A stretch of 64,000 nt of DNA, from assembly GCA_965262175.1 (NCBI GenBank), contig CBDHES010000028.1:62001-126000 (forward strand), written 5' to 3'. The notes under the pieces were generated by a model, which saw only the letters and a list, made by a program, of their open reading frames with translations, was not told the origin of the DNA and did no database searches. Within the stretch, counting starts at the first letter, position 1, and every line of letters starts with the position of its first letter. This document shows positions 16,446 to 25,928 of the stretch, one piece after another. The stretch comes from CADEDH01 sp965262175. GTDB taxonomy: Bacteria > Actinomycetota > Acidimicrobiia > Acidimicrobiales > SZUA-35. Both the position numbers and the translations under genes were made by a program.

Positions 16446-19400
16446 GTGACGCGCCGGATCGCTTGCGGGCATTGCGGGGCCAGCCATGGCTCGGTGGCCG
16501 AAGTTCGGCGCTGCTCGCTGGGCGACGCCGAGGGCCGCGGTGGTCCCACCGAACCCACCCCGCCGGCGGCCCGTCGGGCCCCGGCGGCCCCGAGCCACGC
16601 CGACCTCCCGGTCCAGTCGGTCGACGTCCCCACCGGTCAGCGCCGCCCCCCGGCGCGCACCACGAGGCCCCTCCCGGAGATGGCGGTCGGCCTGGACCGG
16701 ACACCCGAGCAGCTGGCCGGGCCGGCGGCGCTCGGCCGCAGCGTGGTCATCGGGCCCGACGACCCGGTCCCCGAGCCGTGGATCGGGGCCGTCGAGGTCG
16801 CCGCCTCGGCCGACGCCGACGGGGCCACCGTCGAGCGGCTCCACACCGCCTGGCGGTCCCGTCAGCGTCTGGTCATCCGCTGGTCCGGCCCGCTCCCCGA
16901 TCCCGATCCCGTCCTCGATGTCGCCTTCCACAAGCTGTCACCCCGGAGCGAGATCCCCGGTGAGCGACTCCGATTCGCCGTCACCGCAAACGCCGTCGAC
17001 CTGACCGGCCCCAAGCCCCGGTTCGAGCCGGTCGCTCGAGCCCTCCAGGCCGGCGCCACCCTGGCGGCCGATGCCGAGGCCGAGGCCGATGTCGTGACGG
17101 CGAGCGACGAGGAGGTCTGGGCCGACGGCGGCCCCCTCGCCACCCACCACGCCACGGAGCTCGACGGCCGGGCGGTCATCCCCCGACCGCACCTGGTCGC
17201 CGGTTGGGCGGTGCCGGTCCCGAACGACCCGCCAGCCCCGGAGGCCGAGCTGGCACCCGATCAGCTGGCCGCGGTGGCCCACCGGGGTGGGCCGGCCCGG
17301 ATCATCGCACCGGCCGGCTCGGGCAAGACCCGCGTCCTCACCGAGCGAGCCCGCCACCTCGTGGCCAACCGGGGCCTCAGCGCCGGAACGATCTCGCTCG
17401 TCGCCTACAACCGCCGGGCCCGGGAGGAGATGGGCGAGCGGCTCGGCGATGTCCCAGGACTCGACATCCGAACGCTCAACAGCCTGGCCCTGGCCATCGC
17501 CACCGGCGCTGGCCCCTTCGCCGCCTCCCCCGCTGGGGCGGCCGGCTATCGAACGATCAGCGAGCTCGATGCCCGGCGTCTCCTCGACGATCTGGTTCCA
17601 GGCCGACGCCGCAGGCAGCTGGCCGACCCCCTCGAGCCCTGGATCGATGCCCTGTCGGCCTGCCGCCTCGGCCTCCGGGACCCCGACGAGATCGAGGCCG
17701 CCTACGGCGGTGAGGTCGTCGGGTTCGCCACCGTCCTCGAGGGCTACCGTTCCGCTCTCGACCGCCGGTCCGAGCTCGACTTCGACGAGCAGATCCTCCG
17801 GGCGGTCCAGGTCCTGGCCACCGACCCCGCAGCGCGTGGGGTCGCTCGACGGGCGGCGCCGGTGCTGCTCGTCGACGAGTTCCAGGACCTCACACCCGCC
17901 CACCTGCTGCTGGTCCGGCTCCTGGCCGGCCCGGCGGCAGAGGTCTTCGCCGTCGGCGACGACGACCAGACGATCTACGGGTACTCGGGCGCCAGCCCCG
18001 ACTGGCTGGTGTCGTTCCGGGAGTTCTTCCCCGGGGCCGACGACCATCCCCTGACCGTCAACTACCGATGCCCACCGGCGGTGGTCGCCGCCGCATCGAA
18101 TCTGCTGTCCCACAACCGGCACCGGGTCGCCAAGTCGATCGAGTCGGGCCGCGCCGAGGAGGCCACCGAGCCGGTCGGGCCCGACGGGGCGTCATCGACG
18201 GTCGAGCCGCTGGTCGTCAACGATGGGATGGACCCCCAGCGGGCGCTCGTCGAACGGGTCGAGTCCCTCCTGGCAGCGGGGGCGAACCCCGAGTCGATCG
18301 CCGTGCTGGCCCGGGTCAACGCCGCCCTCTGGCCGGCCGCGATCTACCTCGCCGACGCCGGCGTGCCCGTGGCCCGTCCCCTCGGGGTCGACGCCCACCT
18401 CCTCGAGCGATCGGGGGTGGCGGCCGCACTCGGATGGCTCCGCCTCGCCGTCGCCCCCGAGCAACGCCTCGGCGCCGACGATCTCCGCTTGGCGCTGCGC
18501 CGACCACCACGGTCGGTCCATCCGAAGATCGTCGACTGGATCTGCGAGCAGCGGTCGGTCAAGCACCTGATGGCCCTCGCCGACCGGTTGACCTCGGAGC
18601 GCGACTCACAGCGGGTCTCGGAGCTGGCCACCGACATCGAGCTCCTTCGGGGCGAGGCAGCCCGCGGCGCCACGACCGTCGAGCTGCTCGACCTGATCTA
18701 CGACGAGATCGGGCTCCTGGGGGCCGCTTCCCAGCTCGACTCGTCGCAACGGACCGCCCGCCGGGCTGCCCACGCCGACGAGCTCGCAGCCGTTCGGGCC
18801 CTCGCCGCCATCGGCCCCGCAGGCGACGAGCTGGAGGGATGGATCCGGGACCACCTCGCCGCGCTCCCCCACAGGGACGACCCCGATCGGGGCCCGGCGG
18901 TCGCCCTGGCCACCATCCACGCCACCAAGGGCCTGGAGTGGCCCCATGTGATCGTCCACGACGTGCGAGGCGACCTGTATCCCCACCGACTCGCCGACGA
19001 CCGGGAAGAGGAACGGCGCATCTTCCACGTGGCCATCACCCGGGCTCGGGAGTCGGTTCTGGTCAACGCCCATCCCCGGCAGGCGCCGGTCGCGGCGTCG
19101 CCGTTCGTCGCCGAGCTCGCCGCCCCACGGCCGGCCGACCAGCCCTGGCCGGCCGACACCGAACCCGGCGCCCGGCCCGGTCAACCCGGTGGCGGCCCCG
19201 GCTCCTCGGCCGGCAACGGGGCCAAGAAGCCGAGACCGGAGCGGGCCGAGCCGTCGGGTCCGGCGGCCGCCTCCCGGCGGGAGGCGTTGGCGGCGTGGCG
19301 GACCGAACGGAGCCGGGCCGACGGTGTCCCGGCCTACATCGTGCTCGACAACGCAACCCTCGACGCCATCGCCGAGGCGGCCCCCGAAGGCTTGGTGGCG

Positions 19401-19487
19401 CTGGGCCGGGTGCGAGGCATCGGACCCACCAAACTCGACCGGTACGGCGACGAGATTCTCGGGGTACTGGCCGATTCCGAGAGCTGA
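16446..19487 (+). CDS. UvrD/Rep-family DNA helicase with HRDC domain (UvrD2-like)
   Basis: A superfamily 1A ATP-dependent 3'-5' helicase, 1013 residues. A short N-terminal Cys/His patch (CGHCGASH...C) and a roughly 240-residue extension precede the motor. Motifs: Walker A PAGSGKT (about 290), SLVAYNRRAREEM, Walker B LVDEFQDL, VGDDDQTIYGYSGA, NYRCPP, ATIHATKGLEW and the final EEERRIFHVAITRARE. The C-terminus carries an HRDC nucleic-acid-binding domain (about 945-1010, VLDNATLDAIAEAAP, VRGIGPTKLDRYG). Helicase plus HRDC is the plan of mycobacterial UvrD2, which acts in DNA repair and replication. The extended N-terminus with the zinc-like patch is not part of that description. Confidence 0.9.
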   Translation: MTRRIACGHCGASHGSVAEVRRCSLGDAEGRGGPTEPTPPAARRAPAAPSHADLPVQSVDVPTGQRRPPARTTRPLPEMAVGLDRTPEQLAGPAALGRSVVIGPDDPVPEPWIGAVEVAASADADGATVERLHTAWRSRQRLVIRWSGPLPDPDPVLDVAFHKLSPRSEIPGERLRFAVTANAVDLTGPKPRFEPVARALQAGATLAADAEAEADVVTASDEEVWADGGPLATHHATELDGRAVIPRPHLVAGWAVPVPNDPPAPEAELAPDQLAAVAHRGGPARIIAPAGSGKTRVLTERARHLVANRGLSAGTISLVAYNRRAREEMGERLGDVPGLDIRTLNSLALAIATGAGPFAASPAGAAGYRTISELDARRLLDDLVPGRRRRQLADPLEPWIDALSACRLGLRDPDEIEAAYGGEVVGFATVLEGYRSALDRRSELDFDEQILRAVQVLATDPAARGVARRAAPVLLVDEFQDLTPAHLLLVRLLAGPAAEVFAVGDDDQTIYGYSGASPDWLVSFREFFPGADDHPLTVNYRCPPAVVAAASNLLSHNRHRVAKSIESGRAEEATEPVGPDGASSTVEPLVVNDGMDPQRALVERVESLLAAGANPESIAVLARVNAALWPAAIYLADAGVPVARPLGVDAHLLERSGVAAALGWLRLAVAPEQRLGADDLRLALRRPPRSVHPKIVDWICEQRSVKHLMALADRLTSERDSQRVSELATDIELLRGEAARGATTVELLDLIYDEIGLLGAASQLDSSQRTARRAAHADELAAVRALAAIGPAGDELEGWIRDHLAALPHRDDPDRGPAVALATIHATKGLEWPHVIVHDVRGDLYPHRLADDREEERRIFHVAITRARESVLVNAHPRQAPVAASPFVAELAAPRPADQPWPADTEPGARPGQPGGGPGSSAGNGAKKPRPERAEPSGPAAASRREALAAWRTERSRADGVPAYIVLDNATLDAIAEAAPEGLVALGRVRGIGPTKLDRYGDEILGVLADSES

Positions 19488-19503
19488 GGGCTAGACAAGG
19501 CGG

Positions 19504-21408
19504 ATGCATTCCGACGCCCAGGCAGCACCTCGGGGACCGAAGGCCCCGACCGAGGCAACCATCGCCGCCAATGCGGCCGCGTCCATCTCCTTCGACGACC
19601 CCGGCGATTTCGAGCGGGCCCGGCGGGGCCTGATCGCCACCCTCGACGACGGACGGGTCACGATCGGTGATCACGTGGTCTGGGATGTCGCCCACCGGGC
19701 CTTCGTCAACGAGACAGGGGCCAGCCCGAGCTCGGTCAACCCCAGCCTGTGGCGTCAGGCGAAACTCAACACGATCCACGGCCTGTTCGAGGTGGCGGAG
19801 GGCATCTGGCAGGTCCGGGGGTACGACATCGCCAACATCACGTTCATGGCCGGGACCGATGGGTGGCTGGTCATCGACCCGTTGACCAACGCCGCCGCCG
19901 CCGGCGCCGCCCTCGAGCTGGCCAACCGGACGCTCGGCGAGCGCCCGGTGACGTCGATCATCTACACCCACTCCCACGCCGACCACTTCGGCGGCGTGAT
20001 GGGGGTGACCAGCCAGGAGGCGGTCGACGCCGGCGACGTGCAGATCGTGGCCCCGGTCGGCTTCCTCGACGAGGTGGTCGGCGAGTTCGTGATCGCCGGG
20101 CCGATCATGGGTCGCCGGGCGGCCTACCAGTTCGGGCCGCTGCTGCCGCCGGGGCCCCGCGGCCACGTCGACTGTGGGCTCGGCTCGGCGATCGGTCTCG
20201 CCCGGTCCGACCTGATCGCCCCGACCGACGAGATCGCCGAGACCGGCGAGGAGCGGGTCCTGAGCGGCATCAGGGTGCTGTTCCAGAACACGCCGGACGC
20301 CGAAGCGCCGGCCGAGATGAACTTCTTCTTCCCCGACCACGTGCCCGGTCGCCCGCTGCTGTGCATGGCCGAGAACTGCACCCACACGATGCACAACCTG
20401 TATCCGATCCGGGGGGCCCAGACCCGCAACGCCCTGGCGTGGAGCAAGTACATCCAGGAGGCCCTGCTGCTGTGGGGCGACGACACCGAGACGATGTTCG
20501 CCAGCCACCATTGGCCCCGGTTCGGCAACGACGACGTCCGCCGATTCCTGGAGATGCAGCGCGACGTCTACCGGTGGCTCCACGACCAGACGATGCGGTT
20601 GGCCAACCACGGGGCGGTCCCGGCCGAGATCTCGGCCGAGCTGACGCTGCCCCCGGAGTTCACGGAGTCTCACGTCCAGGGCTACTACGGGACGGTCTCC
20701 CACAACGCCAAGTCGGTCTACAACCGGTACCTCGGCTGGTACGACGGCAACCCCGCCCACCTCGATCCCCTCCCGCCCGTCGAGGCCGCCACCCGTTACG
20801 TCGAGATGATGGGGGGCGCCACCGACGTGCTCGAACGGGCCCGGCGCTTCTTCGAGGAGGGCGAGTACCGCTGGGTGGCCGAGGTCGTCAACCACGTCGT
20901 GTTCGCCGACCCGGCCAACGCCGAGGCCCGCCAGCTCCAGGCCGACGCGCTCGAGCAGCTCGGCTACCAGGCCGAGTCGGCGACCTGGCGCAACGCCTAC
21001 CTGATGGGCGCCCAGGAGCTCCGGCACGGCAGCCCCGACTGGGGCCGCATCCCGACCCGGGACATGTCCAACGCCATGACCCCCTCACAGCTCGTCGACC
21101 TGATCGGCGTCCGGTTCGATCCGGCCCGGTTCGAACGGCGGGCCGGCACCGTCAACTGGCACTTCACCGACCTCGGCGAGGAGCACGGGATGGGGATCGG
21201 GCGCTCGACGATCCACCACCTCCCGGGTCGACCCCACCCCAACCCCGACGTCAGGGTCACCCTCACCCGGGCCACCCTGGTCCGCCTCCTCGACGACCCG
21301 GCGGTCCTCGACGGGCCGGAGGTCGAGGTCGCCGGCGACCATGGTCTGATCGCCGAGTTCGTGGCCGCCCTCGACGGGTTCGGCTCCCAGCGGCTCATCG
21401 AGCCGTGA
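19504..21408 (+). CDS. Linear alkylsulfatase, metallo-beta-lactamase fold (BDS1/SdsA1 type)
   Basis: Hydrolyses primary alkyl sulfates such as dodecyl sulfate to alcohol and sulfate. 634 residues, the family's usual length. The dinuclear zinc motif is T155-H156-S-H158-A-D160-H161 (THSHADHFGG). A further acidic and His ligand set lies in MAENCTHTMHNLYP and FASHHWPRFG. The alkylsulfatase dimerisation domain (about 360-500) and an SCP2-like C-terminal domain (about 520-634) follow. No signal peptide is seen, so it is probably cytoplasmic. It starts 16 bp after the helicase stop. The role is sulfur or carbon scavenging from sulfate esters. Confidence 0.93.
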   Translation: MHSDAQAAPRGPKAPTEATIAANAAASISFDDPGDFERARRGLIATLDDGRVTIGDHVVWDVAHRAFVNETGASPSSVNPSLWRQAKLNTIHGLFEVAEGIWQVRGYDIANITFMAGTDGWLVIDPLTNAAAAGAALELANRTLGERPVTSIIYTHSHADHFGGVMGVTSQEAVDAGDVQIVAPVGFLDEVVGEFVIAGPIMGRRAAYQFGPLLPPGPRGHVDCGLGSAIGLARSDLIAPTDEIAETGEERVLSGIRVLFQNTPDAEAPAEMNFFFPDHVPGRPLLCMAENCTHTMHNLYPIRGAQTRNALAWSKYIQEALLLWGDDTETMFASHHWPRFGNDDVRRFLEMQRDVYRWLHDQTMRLANHGAVPAEISAELTLPPEFTESHVQGYYGTVSHNAKSVYNRYLGWYDGNPAHLDPLPPVEAATRYVEMMGGATDVLERARRFFEEGEYRWVAEVVNHVVFADPANAEARQLQADALEQLGYQAESATWRNAYLMGAQELRHGSPDWGRIPTRDMSNAMTPSQLVDLIGVRFDPARFERRAGTVNWHFTDLGEEHGMGIGRSTIHHLPGRPHPNPDVRVTLTRATLVRLLDDPAVLDGPEVEVAGDHGLIAEFVAALDGFGSQRLIEP

Positions 21409-21417
21409 GCGGCCCGA

Positions 21418-22338
21418 TCAGGCGCAGAGGCCACCCTCGGCGAGTCCCCGACCGCAGATCACGGTCCGCTCGGCGCCGACCAAGGTGTAGCTGATCGGCT
21501 CCCGGGAGGGATCGTCGGGGTCGTCGAAGGTGATCGAGAAGGTGAGCACGTACCGCTCGCCCTTCACCGCATCATCCCCGAGTCCGATCACGTCGACGGT
21601 GACCGTTGCCCCGTCGGCGTCGAGGCCCTCCACCGGGGTGACCAGCTCGGTCCGAGGTTCGGGCCCGGCCGCCCGGCTGGCGGCCAACGCATCGACGTAG
21701 GCCTCGATGGTCGGCGCGGTCTCGCCGGGGCCGGCGGTCAGCAGCTCGTCGAGGGCGTCGTCGGAGACGCCCAGCATGCCCAGATAGGCGAGGTTGGCCC
21801 AGGCCTCCTGCCCGTCGACCGTCACCTGCCACCAGGCGGCGTTCGGCAGCAGCCGGCCTCCGCCGCTCGACACGATCTGGGGCGAGGTGGCCCCGGGGGC
21901 AACGGTGTCGACGAGGTCGGCCGACGGGTCCGGCCCCATCCGGAAGTTGAGAACGTCGTCGTGGGCGACCCCGACGACGGCCAGGACCTGCCCGATCGGC
22001 GGCCCGATGTCGAACGGCTCGCCGGCCAGCGTCGGCTCGTCGTCGGCCTCGGCGGCGCCGGTCGTCTCGGTCGTGGTGGACTCGCCGGTCACCACCTCGA
22101 CACCGTCGCCGTCCTGGGCCGGGCCGGCCACCGTCGGCTCGTCGTCGTCGATCCCGGCTCCGTCGGATCCGGGATCGTCGCCGGCGCCGGCCAGGGTGGT
22201 GGCGGCTCCACTATCGGGGCCGGCATCGGCGTCGGTCGTCTCGCTGCCACCGGCGCACGCCGAGGCCAGGAGGGCGGTGACGACGATGGCGGCCACCATC
22301 GTGGGGCGTGGTGGACGGTTCCTCGGTCGGGTGATCAT
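21418..22338 (-). CDS. Lipoprotein with SH3-like domain
   Basis: A 306-residue surface lipoprotein. The N-terminus MITRPRNRPPR, a hydrophobic stretch and the lipobox LLASAC (Cys about 27) mark a lipid anchor. An acidic Asp/Glu/Thr-rich linker (about 28-100) follows. A bacterial SH3-type domain (about 105-180) includes DVLNFRMGPDPSADLVDTV and AAWWQVTVDGQEAWANLAYLG. A beta-rich C-terminal domain (about 225-306) ends with two Cys (VICGRGLAEGGLCA). SH3-like modules often bind peptidoglycan. Start ATG 22338 has gagaggagg upstream. It may be the last gene of the amidase operon, 74 bp after the crotonase stop, or have its own promoter. Confidence 0.82.
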   Translation of the reverse strand: MITRPRNRPPRPTMVAAIVVTALLASACAGGSETTDADAGPDSGAATTLAGAGDDPGSDGAGIDDDEPTVAGPAQDGDGVEVVTGESTTTETTGAAEADDEPTLAGEPFDIGPPIGQVLAVVGVAHDDVLNFRMGPDPSADLVDTVAPGATSPQIVSSGGGRLLPNAAWWQVTVDGQEAWANLAYLGMLGVSDDALDELLTAGPGETAPTIEAYVDALAASRAAGPEPRTELVTPVEGLDADGATVTVDVIGLGDDAVKGERYVLTFSITFDDPDDPSREPISYTLVGAERTVICGRGLAEGGLCA

Positions 22339-22412
22339 CTCGCGGCCTCCTCTCCAGCGCCCCGCCGTCGGTTCGGCCGAGGGTAGCCGGAGCCGCCGGG
22401 GAGCCGGACCGC

Positions 22413-23309
22413 TCACGGGTCGACCAGACGACCCCGCTCGTCGCGAATCTCGGGCCCTCGGACCCGGGCCCGTCCGTCGCCGAACTTGGCGTCTCGCTGG
22501 TGGAGCACCTCGCGCAACCCGACCTCGGCGACGTCGGCCACCCACTGCTTGGCGGAGGGTGCCAGATGGCCTCGGGCGTCGATCTCCGCCGCCACCCGCT
22601 GCATGGTCCGGGCGCCCATCAGCTCCATGCCGAGGTTGATGACCCGCTTGTTGGCGGCGAGCAGATCGGGGTCGATCAGGGCCAGCCGGTCGGCCAACTG
22701 CTCGACCTCGGCTTCGAGGAGGTCGGCCGGGACGGCCTTGAGGACCAGCCCGATCTCGGCCGCCTCGGCGCCGGTCACGGTGTCGCCGGTGAGGATCAGC
22801 CGCTTGGCCCACTGGGGGCCGGCGTTGTAGAGCCAGGTGGTGATGGGCAGCACCCCGAGGTCCCGAGCCGGGGGGAACCCGATCCGGGCGTCGTCGGCGG
22901 CGACGACCAGGTCACAGAGGCCGATGATCCCGGTCCCGCCGGCCAGACAATGGCCGTGGACCTGGGCGATCGATGGCTTGTGCATGTCGAACAACGGCAT
23001 CAGGAGGCGCTGCATGCGCTCCAACTGCCAGGTGTCGTCGTCGAAGCTCCGAGCACCCCGGTAGCGCCGTTCGGGGTCGCGTTCCGAGCCGAGGCTGCCA
23101 CCCCCGGTGAGGTCGTAGCCGGAGCAGAACGACCGCCCGGCGCCCTTGATGATCACGCAGTGGACGGCGGTGTCGTTGTCGGCCTCCCACAGCGCGTCGT
23201 GGATCTCGTGCTGGATGCGGGCGTTGAGTGCGTTCAGCTTCTCCGGCCGATTGAGGACGATCCGGGCCCGGCCCCGTTCGACCTCATAGATGATGTCGGT
23301 GGTCTCCAT
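22413..23309 (-). CDS. Enoyl-CoA hydratase/isomerase (crotonase) family protein
   Basis: 298 residues of crotonase fold. Oxyanion-hole segments are VIIKGAGRSFCSGYDL and AQVHGHCLAGGTGIIGLCDLVVAADDARIGFP. Its substrate-specific part (ARDLGVLPITTWLYNAGPQWAKRLILTGDTVTGAEA) is not diagnostic. It may hydrate, isomerise or hydrolyse an acyl-CoA thioester. ATG 23309 has ggagaacc upstream. It lies 10 bp behind the amidase gene, so the amidase, its small partner and this enzyme form an operon, possibly for catabolism of an amide-containing compound. Confidence 0.87.
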   Translation of the reverse strand: METTDIIYEVERGRARIVLNRPEKLNALNARIQHEIHDALWEADNDTAVHCVIIKGAGRSFCSGYDLTGGGSLGSERDPERRYRGARSFDDDTWQLERMQRLLMPLFDMHKPSIAQVHGHCLAGGTGIIGLCDLVVAADDARIGFPPARDLGVLPITTWLYNAGPQWAKRLILTGDTVTGAEAAEIGLVLKAVPADLLEAEVEQLADRLALIDPDLLAANKRVINLGMELMGARTMQRVAAEIDARGHLAPSAKQWVADVAEVGLREVLHQRDAKFGDGRARVRGPEIRDERGRLVDP

Positions 23310-23319
23310 GGTTCTCCGT

Positions 23320-24753
23320 TCACCCGTGATGGGGAGCCCGCGCCAGGTGCCATGCGGTGGCCCCCTGGTAGGCGTGGCCGGTAGCGAGGACGAGGTCGTC
23401 GGCAAAGGGGCGACCGATGAGCTGGAGCCCGAGGGGGAGGCCGTCGGAGTCGAAGCCCATCGGCACCGAAAGGGCGGGGAACCCGAGGGTGTTCCACGCC
23501 GGGGTGTGCAGCGCCCGGGGGGAGATGACCTCCATCGGCGATCCGGAGAACCGGGCCGCCCCGTAGCCGGCCGTGGGCGAGACGAGCAGGTCGAACCGCT
23601 CGGTGTCGAGGAGGGTCCGGACCCGGTCCCGGGCGATGTGGCGAACCCGTTCGATCTGGACGAGGTCGCCGGCGTTGATCAATGCCCCCTGGGCCAGGAC
23701 GAGACGGGTCGGCCGCCCGTAGTCGGCCCACCGTTCGGCCAGCGTCGCCCGATGCCAGGCGAACGCCTCGGCCTGGAGGGCGAGGAAGGCCCCGGTCGAC
23801 GCCTCGTCGTACAGCGGGACCTCGACCGGTACCGGTTCGGCGCCGAGACCGGCCAGCACCTCGGTGGCGGTACCGAACGCGGCGAGGGTGTCGGCTCCGC
23901 TGGCACCGGTCATCCGGTCGTTGGTGATGACGCCGATCCGCAGCCCCTCGATCCCCCGCTCGATACCGTCGAGGTAGTCGATCGGGGGCCGATCGACGGT
24001 GGTCCGGTCGGAGGCGTCAGGCCCGGCCATGACCGTCAAGAGGGCGGCGCAGTCCCATGCCGAGCGGGCCAGGGGGCCGATGTGGTCGTAGCTGAGCCCG
24101 AGTGGTACGCAGCCCGACTTCGGTACCAGGCCGAAGGTCGGCTTGTGGCCGCTGATGCCGTTGTAGGCGGCCGGGAGGCGGACGCTGCCCCCGGTGTCGG
24201 TCCCCAGCCCGGCGAGGATCTGGCCCGACGCCACGCCGTTGCCGGTCCCCGAGCTGGAACCGCCGGCCCACCGCTCCGGGTCCCACGGGCAGCGAGGGAT
24301 GGGGAACGGCTTGGAGAAGTCGGGGCGGCCGACGGCGAACTCCATCGTCGTCGTCTTGCCCATGACGATCGCTCCGGCCGCCCGCAGCCGGGTCATCACC
24401 GGTCCGTCGCCACCCGAACCCCAGGCCGGATCGAGGACGAGGCTCTGTGCGGTGGTCGGGCCCTCGTCGGTGGCGATGATGTCCTTGATCCCGAGCGGGA
24501 TCCCGTGGAGCGGGCCCCGATCGTCGCCGGAAGCCAGTTCGGCGTCGGCCGCGGCGGCCCTGGCCATCGCCTGCTCGGTATAGCGGTCGAGCCACGTTCC
24601 GAGCCGCTCGTCGAGGGCGTCGGCCGCCGCCACCATCTGGGTGACGAGGTCGACCGAGGTGATCCGCCCCGAGCGGAGAGCCTCGCCGGCGGAGGCCACG
24701 GTCCACGGGGCGGGCGTGGTCGATGCGCCGCCGGTCGACGCCGGGGCGGTCAT
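23320..24753 (-). CDS. Amidase signature enzyme (AtzE/GatA-like)
   Basis: 477 residues with the complete Ser-cisSer-Lys triad: K90 (LGIKDII), S166 (GGSSSGTGNG) and S190 (TDTGGS). The spacings of 76 and 24 residues are those expected for the family. It hydrolyses an amide to acid and ammonia. It is not obviously GatA, because the tRNA-binding tail is absent. Its ATG overlaps the stop of a 78-residue GatC/AtzG-like gene by 4 bp, as in bacterial amidases that need a small structural subunit. The likely substrate is a small amide or biuret-type compound, inferred only from that pairing. Confidence 0.9.
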   Translation of the reverse strand: MTAPASTGGASTTPAPWTVASAGEALRSGRITSVDLVTQMVAAADALDERLGTWLDRYTEQAMARAAAADAELASGDDRGPLHGIPLGIKDIIATDEGPTTAQSLVLDPAWGSGGDGPVMTRLRAAGAIVMGKTTTMEFAVGRPDFSKPFPIPRCPWDPERWAGGSSSGTGNGVASGQILAGLGTDTGGSVRLPAAYNGISGHKPTFGLVPKSGCVPLGLSYDHIGPLARSAWDCAALLTVMAGPDASDRTTVDRPPIDYLDGIERGIEGLRIGVITNDRMTGASGADTLAAFGTATEVLAGLGAEPVPVEVPLYDEASTGAFLALQAEAFAWHRATLAERWADYGRPTRLVLAQGALINAGDLVQIERVRHIARDRVRTLLDTERFDLLVSPTAGYGAARFSGSPMEVISPRALHTPAWNTLGFPALSVPMGFDSDGLPLGLQLIGRPFADDLVLATGHAYQGATAWHLARAPHHG

Positions 24754-24986
24754 CGCCGAGCCCCTTCCCCGCCGAGCCGGCCAGCGCCCGTCTCGGCCGG
24801 CGCGTCGTCGGCCCGGTAGACGGCGGCCATCACCTCATCGCCCGCATCGACGTCGTAGAAGCGGTCGGCGGTCCGGCGGAGCCCGGGATACAGCTCCGCC
24901 AACCGGCGTCGCTCGTCATCGCCGACGCCGTCCAACCCGGCCGCCGCCAACAGGATCCCCACCGTCGTCTCATGGTCATCGCTCAC
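24750..24986 (-). CDS. Small AtzG/GatC-like amidase partner
   Basis: A 78-residue protein starting at GTG 24986 (VSDDHETTVGILLAAAGLDG). The C-terminal half, RRRLAELYPGLRRTADRFYD then DAGDEVMAAVYRAD, has the pattern of GatC and AtzG, which wrap around an amidase and stabilise it. The stop overlaps the amidase start (ATGA), so stoichiometric coupled synthesis is expected. The frame is open further upstream, but those codons lack family character. No clear ribosome site is seen. Family assignment rests on pattern and context, not on a search. Confidence 0.7.
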   Translation of the reverse strand: MSDDHETTVGILLAAAGLDGVGDDERRRLAELYPGLRRTADRFYDVDAGDEVMAAVYRADDAPAETGAGRLGGEGARR

Positions 24987-25119
24987 CCGAGCCAGTAGAG
25001 CACAGCACCGTCGGGCCATTCGAGGAGAGCCGGGCTCGGCCGTCGACACCGGGCTGCTGCGACGGCCAACGATCCCGAGGCTTCGTGGTGTGGCCGCCGG
25101 AGGTGGCAGGCTGGTCGCC

Positions 25120-25914
25120 ATGACCGACCAGTTGCTGTACGAGGTGACCGATCACGTCGCCACCCTCACCTTCAATCGCCCCGAGCGGATGAACACGATC
25201 ACGTTGTCGATGCTCTCGCAGCTGTCCGAGCGGCTCCTCGAGGCCGACGCCGACCGGGCGGTCCGGGTGATCGTGCTGACCGGGAACGGCCGGGCGTGGT
25301 GCGCCGGGCTCGACGTCGGCGCTGCGGTGTCCGGCGAAGGCATCGGCGGCGACAGCTCGTCCGGAGCCACCGGCGAGTTCAACCTCCGGGACGCGCCGCC
25401 GGTCGTGCTGCACAAGATCGACACGCCGACGATCGCCGCGCTCAACGGTGGGGCGGCCGGCTACGGCATGGACCTGGCCCTCGGGTGCGACCTCCGGATC
25501 GCCGCCGAAGGAGCGAAGCTGTCGGCCGCCTACACGGCCCGGGGCCTGGTCCCGGAGAGCGGAGGAACGTGGTTGCTGCCCCGCATCGTCGGGTGGTCGG
25601 CGGCGGCCGAGCTGCTGTTCACCGCCCGGACCCTCACCGCCGCTCAGGCCAAGGAGATGGGCCTGGTCAGCCAGGTGGTGCCGGCCGATGAGCTCCCGGC
25701 GGCGACCGCCTCGCTGGCCGCCGAGGTGGCGGCCAACGCGCCGCTGGCCATCCGGGCCGCGAAGCGGCTGCTCCGTCACGGGGCGTCGGAGCAACTGGAG
25801 GATCACGTCCAACGGCAGTACCTGGCGTTGTTGCCACTCTTCGGCACCAAGGACTTCCGGGAGGGCCTGAGCGCCTACATGGAGAAGCGGGCTCCCGACT
25901 TCGAAGGCCAGTAG
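25120..25914 (+). CDS. Enoyl-CoA hydratase/isomerase family protein
   Basis: 264-residue crotonase. Signatures: VIVLTGNGRAWCAGLDVG (first oxyanion-hole loop), AALNGGAAGYGMDLALGCDLRIAAEGAKLSA (second loop) and GLVPESGGTWLLPRIVG (active-site helix, with Glu in the usual hydratase position). It most likely hydrates or isomerises enoyl-CoA in fatty or aromatic acid breakdown. ATG 25120 is preceded at 7 nt by CAGGCT, a weak -10-like element of the leaderless kind. Transcribed away from the amidase operon, with 133 bp between the starts. Confidence 0.88.
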   Translation: MTDQLLYEVTDHVATLTFNRPERMNTITLSMLSQLSERLLEADADRAVRVIVLTGNGRAWCAGLDVGAAVSGEGIGGDSSSGATGEFNLRDAPPVVLHKIDTPTIAALNGGAAGYGMDLALGCDLRIAAEGAKLSAAYTARGLVPESGGTWLLPRIVGWSAAAELLFTARTLTAAQAKEMGLVSQVVPADELPAATASLAAEVAANAPLAIRAAKRLLRHGASEQLEDHVQRQYLALLPLFGTKDFREGLSAYMEKRAPDFEGQ

Positions 25915-25928
25915 CGGGTAGGCGGCCG

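Noticed and set aside
22339..22812. N-terminal extension of the SH3-like lipoprotein
   Set aside because: It would bury the signal peptide and lipobox and overlap the crotonase gene.
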